DNA of 17,258 bases, taken from assembly GCA_041617155.1 (NCBI GenBank), contig JBFJPL010000081.1, positions 1-17,258 on the forward strand. The letters are read 5' to 3'. The stretch's first letter is position 1, and the number at the start of each line of letters is the position of its first letter. The translations under genes and the position numbers were made by a program. The stretch comes from CAMYKD01 sp041617155. Its GTDB lineage: Bacteria; Pseudomonadota; Alphaproteobacteria; Kiloniellales; JAKSDN01. This document shows, piece after piece, positions 7,281 through 12,984 of the stretch. The notes beneath the pieces are model-generated. The model saw nothing but the letters and a program-made list of their open reading frames with translations. It made no database searches and was not told the DNA's origin.

Positions 7281-8129
7281 CTACCCGCCGTGGGCGAACT
7301 CCCAATAGAGCTCGCGTGCCTTGCTGTAGATCGGGCCTGGCTGCAGGTCGCGCTCTTCGATGCGGGTGATCGGCACGACCTTGTGCAGGTTGCCGGTCGA
7401 GAAGACCTCGTCGGCGTCGAGTACCTCGTCCCAGGTGATGGTGCGCTCGTGGACCGGTGTTCCGGCCTTTTGCAACAGGCTTGCGATGCGTTGCTTGGTG
7501 ACGCCGTTCAGGAAGGTGCCGTTGGGGACCGGCGTGTGGGCCGCGCCGTCCTTGGCGATCCACAGGTTCGCGGTGGCGAACTCGGCGACGTTTCCGAGGC
7601 CGTCCAGGACCACCGCGTTGTCGAAGCCCTTGCCGCCCGCCTCTTGCAGGGCGCGGCCCGAGTTCGGGTAGAGGCAGGCCGCCTTGGCGTTGGTCGGCGC
7701 CATGCTGGGCAGCGGCCGGCAATAGCTCGAGAGGCAGGCCGAGAAGCCGGTCGGCTCGGCCATCGGCGCTTCGAACAGCGTCAGGCAAAAGCGGGTCGAT
7801 TCGGGGTCCGGAGCGACGAAGAACTTGGCGCCGCTTTCGGCCCACAGCATGGGTCGGATATAGAGCGCCGTGCCGGGTGCGAAGCGGCCGATGCCGTCCT
7901 GGGCGATCTCCATGACCTCGCCGGCGGAGACCACGGGCTTCAGTCCGAAGGAATTGCCGGATCGGACCAGGCGTTCGCAATGAAGATCCAGGTCCGGTGA
8001 CACGCCCTCGAAGTGCCGGGCACCGTCGAACACCACCGATGCCATCCAGGTGGCGTGGGTCAGCGGCCCCAGGATCGGCGGATTGCCGTCAACCCACTTG
8101 CCGTCAATGTAGTGGAGCGCATTCTTCAT
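7281..8129 (-). CDS. PLP-dependent class IV aminotransferase (branched-chain type)
   Basis: The 282-residue protein belongs to fold-type IV aminotransferases. Lys149 in TNAKAACLYPNSG is the expected PLP Schiff-base lysine, and VAEFATANLWIAKDG (from about 181) matches the conserved E-x-x-x-x-N-x-F/W cofactor segment. The length fits BCAT/D-amino-acid transaminase family members. The likely reaction is reversible transamination of branched-chain amino acids with 2-oxoglutarate. The family also contains D-amino-acid aminotransferases and aminodeoxychorismate lyases, which cannot be excluded, so I give no symbol. The ATG at 8129 has GAGG about eight bases upstream. A GC-rich hairpin (8149-8169) lies in its leader. 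It sits 131 bases downstream of the S24 repressor on the same strand. Confidence 0.82.
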   Translation of the reverse strand: MKNALHYIDGKWVDGNPPILGPLTHATWMASVVFDGARHFEGVSPDLDLHCERLVRSGNSFGLKPVVSAGEVMEIAQDGIGRFAPGTALYIRPMLWAESGAKFFVAPDPESTRFCLTLFEAPMAEPTGFSACLSSYCRPLPSMAPTNAKAACLYPNSGRALQEAGGKGFDNAVVLDGLGNVAEFATANLWIAKDGAAHTPVPNGTFLNGVTKQRIASLLQKAGTPVHERTITWDEVLDADEVFSTGNLHKVVPITRIEERDLQPGPIYSKARELYWEFAHGG

Positions 8130-8148
8130 CGCCTTGCCTCTTCAGAAA

Positions 8149-8183
8149 CGGCCGCGCCGAACGCGGCCGCCGATCAAAAAAAA
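8149..8183 (-). promoter_or_regulatory. T8 tract and GC hairpin in the aminotransferase leader
   Basis: Read on the minus strand, eight Ts (8183-8176) follow the end of the S24 repressor and are preceded only by weak 4-bp stems, with GGCCAG/CTGGCC further back, so termination there is plausible but not strong. Just after comes a perfect 7-bp stem (8149-8155 with 8163-8169, CGGCCGC/GCGGCCG, 7-base loop), about 20 bases before the aminotransferase ATG. It may be a separator between the two genes or a translation-control hairpin. Confidence 0.35.
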
Positions 8184-8260
8184 CTTAGCACAGCTCATCC
8201 TGCTGGCCAGACAAACCACACTGGCCGTTGCATCCCGGCTGGGTCGATGGACCTGTGGTG

Positions 8261-8893
8261 CTATTGGCTGGCCCAGATGATGCGCGACATCCAGGCGAGC
8301 TCGTCGGCCTCCAGCCAAAGGTCCGTTTCCGGCCGGTTGACCGGCCTGAACTCGATCTTGAGCGCGCTCCTGCGTGCCAGTTGCTTGGCCGCGACATCGC
8401 CTTGCCTGGTCTTGACCACGACACGATCGCCGCGTCGGATGCTGGCCGCCGGCGACACGATGAGAATGTCGCCGTCCCGGAAAACCGGCTCCATGGCATC
8501 GCCGCCGACCTCCAGGCCGTAGGCGTTCGCATCTGTGATATGCGGGGAAAGCACTTCGTCCCAACCATCGCCGGTAGGATGTCCCGAAGCGTTGAAAAAA
8601 TCCCTAATGCCGGCCTGGCTGAAGCCGATCACCGGCAGGCGTTGTGCTAGGGCACCCGTGTTCTCTTCCCCGATCAGCGATACGAACTCGGCCAGCGACG
8701 CGCCGGTCGCCTCCAGGATCTTGGCGATCGACTCCGTGCTGGGCCATCGCCGCTTGCCGTCCTTGGTCAGCCGCTTGCTCTTGTTGAAGGTGGTCGGATC
8801 CAAGCCGGACCGGCGCGCCAAACCGGACGCCGACATGCCGTATTTCACCGCCAAACGATCGACCGCACGCCATATGTCGTCGTGTCTAAGCAT
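8261..8893 (-). CDS. HTH repressor with S24/LexA-like domain, catalytic serine lost
   Basis: The 210-residue protein has an N-terminal helix-turn-helix (about 15-50, GMSASGLARRSGLDPTTFNK) and a C-terminal S24 (LexA/CI-like) domain. The hinge keeps an Ala-Gly pair (94-95, in GFSQAGIRDFF), where self-cleaving relatives are cut. The catalytic lysine is present (Lys170, in GDVAAKQL). The motif normally GDSMEP reads GDAMEP (132-136), so the nucleophilic serine is alanine at 133 (codon 8497-8495, GCC; TCC would need one base change). It should therefore fold and dimerise like LexA relatives but not self-cleave. Several neighbours are housekeeping genes and no phage genes are seen. The ATG at 8893 has no good ribosome binding site. 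The target is unknown; a dyad just upstream suggests autoregulation. Confidence 0.82.
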   Translation of the reverse strand: MLRHDDIWRAVDRLAVKYGMSASGLARRSGLDPTTFNKSKRLTKDGKRRWPSTESIAKILEATGASLAEFVSLIGEENTGALAQRLPVIGFSQAGIRDFFNASGHPTGDGWDEVLSPHITDANAYGLEVGGDAMEPVFRDGDILIVSPAASIRRGDRVVVKTRQGDVAAKQLARRSALKIEFRPVNRPETDLWLEADELAWMSRIIWASQ

Positions 8894-8898
8894 GGGAA

Positions 8899-8925
8899 CA
8901 TGGTCATAACTGTACCGGCACCATG
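8899..8925. promoter_or_regulatory. Dyad upstream of the S24 repressor, candidate operator
   Basis: CATGGT (8899-8904) and ACCATG (8920-8925) are exact reverse complements separated by 15 bases, giving half-site centres 21 bases apart, or two helical turns. The left half begins six bases from the repressor ATG (minus strand). A shorter dyad, TAAC-N4-GTTA, lies at 8961-8972 in the same divergent gap. The operator role is inferred from position. Confidence 0.35.
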
Positions 8926-9068
8926 AACCAGAAGGCTAAATTGAACAAGGGAATTTCGCGTAACAAGAGTTATCGGCCGGGATTTGGATGACCGCCGCGG
9001 CCGACCGGCTTGCCGCCGTTTGGCCCGGATCGCTGGCAATCACCGGCCTTTGGTATAAGGTCGAGGCC

Positions 9069-9416
9069 ATGGCGGGCGCGGCGATCTATCACATCTGCCG
9101 GCGGACGGAATGGGCGGCGGCCGAGGCCGACGGCAGCTACCACGGTTCGTCGCAGGACAAATCGGACGGTTTCATCCACTTCTCGACGGCGTCCCAAGTC
9201 GTGGCGAGCGCGGCGAAACACCGCGCCGGGCAAAGCGGTTTGGTCCTGCTGACCGTCGATCCGGCGCTGCTCGGCGACGCGCTCAGGTGGGAGGCGTCGC
9301 GCGCTGGCGCGCGCTTTCCGCACCTCTACGGCGCGCTGCCGCTGCGGGCGGTGCGGCGGGTCGAGGCGCTGCCGCTCGGGGCGGACGGCCGCCATGTCTT
9401 TCCGCCTTTCACCTGA
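9069..9416 (+). CDS. DUF952 family protein
   Basis: The 115-residue protein carries the hallmarks of DUF952: IYHI near the start, KSDGFIHFSTASQV (about 31-44), LVLLTVDP, LRWEASR and FPHLYGALPLRAV. The fold is related to ADP-ribosyltransferase-like proteins (established for the family only tentatively), and no biochemical role is known to me. ATG 9069 has AAGG eight bases upstream (9057-9060). The frame is open back to an ATG at 8988, but those residues precede the conserved IYHI start. The stop lies six bases before pyrD, so both are probably one operon, an arrangement I recall from other Alphaproteobacteria. Confidence 0.85.
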   Translation: MAGAAIYHICRRTEWAAAEADGSYHGSSQDKSDGFIHFSTASQVVASAAKHRAGQSGLVLLTVDPALLGDALRWEASRAGARFPHLYGALPLRAVRRVEALPLGADGRHVFPPFT

Positions 9417-9422
9417 GAAGCC

Positions 9423-10499
9423 ATGCACGCCTACCGTTTTGTTGGCCCGCTGCTCGGCCTGCTCGACCCCGAGACGGCACACGGCCTAACCCTGCGGGCG
9501 CTCGCGAGCGGCCTGGTTCCGGTCAAGCCCGCGCCGGACGACCCGATCCTGGCGACCCGGGTCTGGCACCGGGACTTCGCCAATCCGATCGGTCTGGCGG
9601 CCGGCTTCGACAAGGATGCCGCGGTGATCGGGCCAATGCTCGATCTCGGTTTCGGTTTCGTCGAGGTCGGCAGCATCACGCCGCGGCCGCAAGCCGGCAA
9701 CCCGAAGCCGCGTATCTTCCGCCTGCCGGAAGACCGGGCCGTGATCAACCGGCTGGGCTTCAACAGCCGGGGCGCGGCGGCCGTGGCGGAACGTCTCGCC
9801 CGATGGCGCGCGCGCCGGCGCGCCGGCATTGTCGGCGTCAACCTCGGCAAGAATCGGGACAGCAAGAACGCCGTCGCCGACTACGCCGAAGGCGCGCGGC
9901 TACTGGGCGCGGCCGCGGACTACCTGGTGATCAACGTCTCCTCGCCCAACACGCCGGGCTTGCGGGCGCTGCAGGGCCGGGGCGAGCTCGAAACCTTGAT
10001 CGACGGCGTGCGCGGCGCCCTGCAGACGTCGGGTCGCGGGCCGCCGCCGTTGCTGCTCAAGATCGCGCCGGACCTGGAGCCGGCGGACCTGGCCGATATC
10101 GCCGCGGTCGCCGAGCAGCGCCGGATCGACGGCCTGATCGCCACCAACACGACGGTCGCGCGACCCGGGCGGCTTGTGGGACACCATCGCGGCGAGGCGG
10201 GCGGCCTGTCCGGCCGGCCGCTGTTCGAGCCGGCGACCCGCGTCCTGGCCGAGCTCTATCGCCTGACCGGCGGGCGGATCCCCATGATCGGCGTCGGCGG
10301 GGTGGCGAGCGGCGCCGACGCCTATGCCAAGATCCGCGCCGGCGCCTCGCTGGTGCAGCTCTACACCGGGCTGGTCTACGGCGGGCCGGGCCTGGTAACG
10401 AGCATCAAAGGCGAGCTCGCGGCGCTGCTGCGGCGCGACGGCTTCGCCCGGCTGAACCAGGCGGTCGGCGCCGATCAAGAGTCGGCGGCGCGCCGCTAA
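9423..10499 (+). CDS. pyrD: Dihydroorotate dehydrogenase (quinone), class 2
   Basis: PyrD oxidises dihydroorotate to orotate in pyrimidine synthesis and passes electrons through FMN to membrane ubiquinone. The 358-residue length and N-terminal helical extension (LLGLLDPETAHGLTLRALASG, about 11-31) identify class 2, the membrane-associated type. NPIGLAAGFDKDA (54-66) and GSITPRPQAGNPKPR (83-97) are FMN/substrate segments. NVSSPNTPGLR (171-181) contains the catalytic serine of class 2 enzymes. TNTTVARP and MIGVGGVASGADAYAKIRAGA complete the barrel and phosphate site. The DUF952 gene lies six bases upstream, and a weak GAGAAG ribosome binding site spans the junction. Confidence 0.96.
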   Translation: MHAYRFVGPLLGLLDPETAHGLTLRALASGLVPVKPAPDDPILATRVWHRDFANPIGLAAGFDKDAAVIGPMLDLGFGFVEVGSITPRPQAGNPKPRIFRLPEDRAVINRLGFNSRGAAAVAERLARWRARRRAGIVGVNLGKNRDSKNAVADYAEGARLLGAAADYLVINVSSPNTPGLRALQGRGELETLIDGVRGALQTSGRGPPPLLLKIAPDLEPADLADIAAVAEQRRIDGLIATNTTVARPGRLVGHHRGEAGGLSGRPLFEPATRVLAELYRLTGGRIPMIGVGGVASGADAYAKIRAGASLVQLYTGLVYGGPGLVTSIKGELAALLRRDGFARLNQAVGADQESAARR

Positions 10500-10506
10500 C
10501 GGCCGA

Positions 10507-10514
10507 TTAACCAT
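10507..10514 (+). promoter_or_regulatory. CtrA-type half-site TTAACCAT
   Basis: TTAACCAT is the short CtrA-associated motif known from cell-cycle and flagellar promoters of Caulobacter and relatives. It lies 78 bases upstream of the TipF-like gene start, and tipF is linked to flagellar assembly in Caulobacter. A single 8-mer can arise by chance, so the call depends on gene context. Confidence 0.45.
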
Positions 10515-10550
10515 CTTTCAAGACTAAGCGGTCACAGTCTTTACAGACTA
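10514..10550. repeat. Two 13-bp direct repeats with internal dyads upstream of the TipF-like gene
   Basis: TCTTTCAAGACTA (10514-10526) and TCTTTACAGACTA (10538-10550) match at 11 of 13 positions and are 24 bases apart. They also create inverted pairs: AAGACT (10520-10525) with AGTCTT (10536-10541), and AGTCT (10536-10540) with AGACT (10545-10549). This looks like a tandem protein-binding site in the promoter region. The binding protein is unknown. Confidence 0.4.
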
Positions 10551-10568
10551 GTAACTATAAGCGGAGCC

Positions 10569-10585
10569 GCGCGGCGGCGCCGCGC
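10569..10585 (+). promoter_or_regulatory. GC-only hairpin directly before the TipF-like start
   Basis: GCGCGGC (10569-10575) pairs perfectly with GCCGCGC (10579-10585) around a three-base loop. It ends six bases before the ATG at 10592, with only GAAAG left as a ribosome binding site. In mRNA the stem would sit against the initiation region and could limit translation. Confidence 0.35.
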
Positions 10586-10591
10586 CGAAAG

Positions 10592-11872
10592 ATGAATCAC
10601 GCCTTGCGCCACCTCCTGCTGTTCCTGGGCTATGCGGTGCCCGCTCTCGTCCTGGCGCTCACCCTGCCGCATTGGCTGCCGGCGGTCGACCGCGGTCTCG
10701 TGCTGGCGGCCGGGGTCGGCGTAGTGGCGCTGTCGGCTGGCGGCCTGCTGCACGAGGTCCATCTCCGCGCCCGGCGTGACGGCGCGCTGGGTGAGCAGCT
10801 GCTCGAGCTGCGCCAGGCCGTCTACCAGATTCAAGAGGAGCTGACCTGGGCGCGCCGCGAGTCGCTGGCCCTGGGCGAGGCGCTGGAAGCCCTGGCGCGC
10901 CGCGGGCGGGCCGGCCAGGGCGCGCGCGCGGTCGAAGAGGTCATGGCCGAGGTGAAGGCCCTGAAATCGCTGGTCGAGCAGGTCTCGGGCGGCGCGTTCG
11001 GTCGGGCCAAGGCGCCGCTTGCGGTGGCGGCCGGCGGCGCCGCGCCCGGTTTGGCCGAGCTGGCAAGGCCGGCCAAGCCCAAGCGGGCACCGCTGATGTT
11101 GGTGCCCCTGCCGCGCAAGCTCGACGAAAACGCGGTGCTCGAGACAGTGGAGCGGGCGTTGCGCGACGACCGCGTCGAGTTGGTGCTGCAGCCGATCGTC
11201 AGTTTGCCGCCGCGCAAGCATTGCTTTTACGAGTGCTTCTCCCGCATCAGGAACAACGACGGCAGCTTGGTGCTGCCGGACGACTACCTGGCCGTCGCCG
11301 AGCGCGAGGGGCACATCACGGCGATCGACAACATGCTGCTGCTGCGCTGCATTCAGCTGGTGCGCGTGGTCCGGCGCCAGAAGGAACGCCTGGGCTTCTT
11401 CTGCAACGTTTCGTCCCACACCCTGCGGGACCAGGATTTCTTCAGCGATTTTCTCGACTTCCTCGAGCTCAACGAGGAGCTGGCGCCGAACCTGATCTTC
11501 GAAGCCGCGCAGGCCGATTTCCTCGCCCAGGGCGTGGTCGAGGCGGCGCACCTCGGGCGTCTGGCGACGCTCGGCTGCCGCTTTTCCATCGACCAGGTCA
11601 CGGACCTCGATTTCGATGCCCCGGCCCTGGCCATGCGCCGGATCCGCTTCGTCAAGGTCGAGGCCGAGGTGCTCTTGGCCGAAGCCGCGGTCGACCAGCG
11701 CTCACCCGGCAACCTGAAACGGCGCCTGGCCGCCCAAGGCATCGATCTGATCGTCGAGAAGATCGAAACCGAAGCCACCTTGCTCGAACTGCTCGACCAG
11801 GAGATCGAGTTCGGCCAGGGCTATCTGTTCGGCGAACCGCGTCCGGCGCGCCAGGGCGAACAAGGCTCCTAG
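10592..11872 (+). CDS. TipF-like membrane protein with degenerate EAL domain
   Basis: The 426-residue protein has two N-terminal membrane helices (about 8-28 and 35-54), a charged coiled coil (about 62-132), a low-complexity Ala/Pro linker, and an EAL-type domain (about 178-420). This order matches TipF of Caulobacter, a polar c-di-GMP effector needed for flagellum assembly. The signature motif reads ECF (214-216, in FYECFSR) instead of EAL. Other landmarks are partly kept: QPIV (200), CNVS (271), FEAA (303), IDQ in place of DDF (334), KIETE (390) and QGYLF (409). Loss of the EAL triplet and the second Asp argues for c-di-GMP binding without phosphodiesterase activity (inference). The TTAACCAT site upstream supports cell-cycle control. 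No other flagellar gene lies in the window. A short palindrome spans its stop codon. Confidence 0.75.
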   Translation: MNHALRHLLLFLGYAVPALVLALTLPHWLPAVDRGLVLAAGVGVVALSAGGLLHEVHLRARRDGALGEQLLELRQAVYQIQEELTWARRESLALGEALEALARRGRAGQGARAVEEVMAEVKALKSLVEQVSGGAFGRAKAPLAVAAGGAAPGLAELARPAKPKRAPLMLVPLPRKLDENAVLETVERALRDDRVELVLQPIVSLPPRKHCFYECFSRIRNNDGSLVLPDDYLAVAEREGHITAIDNMLLLRCIQLVRVVRRQKERLGFFCNVSSHTLRDQDFFSDFLDFLELNEELAPNLIFEAAQADFLAQGVVEAAHLGRLATLGCRFSIDQVTDLDFDAPALAMRRIRFVKVEAEVLLAEAAVDQRSPGNLKRRLAAQGIDLIVEKIETEATLLELLDQEIEFGQGYLFGEPRPARQGEQGS

Positions 11873-11879
11873 GAGCCTT
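11862..11879. terminator. 18-bp perfect palindrome across the TipF-like stop codon
   Basis: AAGGCTCCT (11862-11870) and AGGAGCCTT (11871-11879) form a perfect dyad that includes the TAG stop (11870-11872) at its centre. As RNA it gives a 7-bp stem with a CTAG loop followed by only three U residues in all, so it is a weak intrinsic terminator at best. It may instead be a binding site or chance. Confidence 0.35.
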
Positions 11880-11914
11880 TCCAACTTCCGCCCGCTGTGG
11901 CAGAACGGCGCGCC

Positions 11915-12790
11915 ATGAGTTCCGTGCCGATCCATGCCGGCCTGTCCAGTCTCGCCGACGGCTACGATTGCTTCGTGGTCGATCTGTGGGGCGTGCTGCA
12001 CGATGGCGTGCGGGCCTTTCCCGCGGCGGTCGACTGCCTGGCCGAGCTGAAGGCCCGCGGCAAGCAGGTCCTGATCCTCTCGAACGCGCCCAGGCGCGCG
12101 GCCTCGGTGGCCCGGCGCAACGTCGAGCTGGGCATCGCGCCCGAGCTGGCCGACGCGGTGATGTCGTCGGGCGAGGCGGCCTGGCGGCACCTGAAGGCGC
12201 GCAGCGACCCCTGGCACGGCGCCCTGGGAGAGCGCTGCTACCACCTGGGGCCGGTCCGTGACCGGGGCATGCGCGCGGGCCTTGACTACGACTTCGTCGA
12301 CCAGCTGGCGCGCGCGGATTTCATCCTCAACACCGGCGCGCTAGCGGCCGAGCACGCGGTCGAGGCCTACGACGATCTGCTGCGCGAAGCCATGGCGCGC
12401 AGCCTGCCCATGGTCTGCGCCAACCCCGACCTCGAGGTGATCCGCGGCGGCAAGCGGGAGATCTGCGCCGGCGCCATCGCCGTACACTATGAGGGACTCG
12501 GCGGCCGGGTCCGCTACCACGGCAAACCCCATCGGGAGATCTACGATTTCTGCTTCGAGCTGCTCGCCCTGGGTCGGCGCGAACGCGTCGTCGCGATCGG
12601 CGATTCCCTGCGCACCGATATCGCCGGCGCGCACAACGCCGGCATCGACGGCGTCTTCATCGGCGGCGGCATTCACGGCGAGGCCCTGGGCCTGGTCGAC
12701 GGCGCGCCGCTCGACCCGGTGCGCCTGGCCGGCTTGTGCGACCGGCGCGGCCTCTATCCGGCGGCGGCGCTCGCGGTACTGCGCTGGTAG
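11915..12790 (+). CDS. HAD superfamily class IIA hydrolase, TIGR01459 type
   Basis: The 291-residue protein is a haloacid dehalogenase-type protein related to NagD/UmpH phosphatases. Motif I is VVDLWGVLHDG (about 21-31): the nucleophilic Asp is present, but the usual second Asp two positions on is Trp, as I recall for this alphaproteobacterial subfamily. ILSNAPRR is motif II, YHGKPHREIYDF carries the motif III lysine, and GDSLRTDIAGAHNAG is the metal-binding motif IV. The substrate is unknown, and activity may differ from standard phosphatases. ATG 11915 is preferred (MSSVPIHAG); GTG 11897 would add six residues. It follows the TipF-like gene by 42 bases, possibly on the same transcript. Confidence 0.85.
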   Translation: MSSVPIHAGLSSLADGYDCFVVDLWGVLHDGVRAFPAAVDCLAELKARGKQVLILSNAPRRAASVARRNVELGIAPELADAVMSSGEAAWRHLKARSDPWHGALGERCYHLGPVRDRGMRAGLDYDFVDQLARADFILNTGALAAEHAVEAYDDLLREAMARSLPMVCANPDLEVIRGGKREICAGAIAVHYEGLGGRVRYHGKPHREIYDFCFELLALGRRERVVAIGDSLRTDIAGAHNAGIDGVFIGGGIHGEALGLVDGAPLDPVRLAGLCDRRGLYPAAALAVLRW

Positions 12791-12810
12791 CCGCCCGGCC
12801 GGAGCCGGTC

Positions 12811-12981
12811 ATACCAAAGGACGTTGATCATGGCCCATTTGACCGGGTTCCCTTGGCCGCTCGTTAGGCGCGGGTCGCGCCGTTGTGCCAGCCCACCACA
12901 AGCGGGCCGCAACGCGGTGAGCGGACAAGAAAACCCGGACTGCGTCCCATCAAACGGGCCATTATCAACGACCTTCGGCAT
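12811..12981. repeat. 171-bp imperfect inverted repeat element
   Basis: The left arm (12811-12862) and right arm (12919-12981) are reverse complements at 27 of 32 positions in the outer block (12811-12842 with 12950-12981) and 17 of 20 in the inner block (12843-12862 with 12919-12938). The right arm carries 11 extra bases (12939-12949). The 56-base centre contains a perfect hairpin (GGCGCG 12867-12872 with CGCGCC 12876-12881) and TTGTG/CACAA (12883-12887 with 12897-12901). It fills nearly the whole gap between the HAD and cyclase genes. It may be a MITE-like mobile repeat, a structured RNA or both. No transposase is present, and no second copy was seen in this window. Confidence 0.7.
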
Positions 12982-12984
12982 CAC

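Noticed and set aside
8261..8893. S24 repressor as evidence of a prophage
   Set aside because: No integrase, structural or lysis gene is nearby; the neighbours are housekeeping genes, so a chromosomal regulator is the simpler reading.
12883..12984. 34-residue extension of the cyclase from ATG 12883
   Set aside because: The extension is the translated inverted repeat, not protein-like sequence, and conserved sequence begins after ATG 12985.
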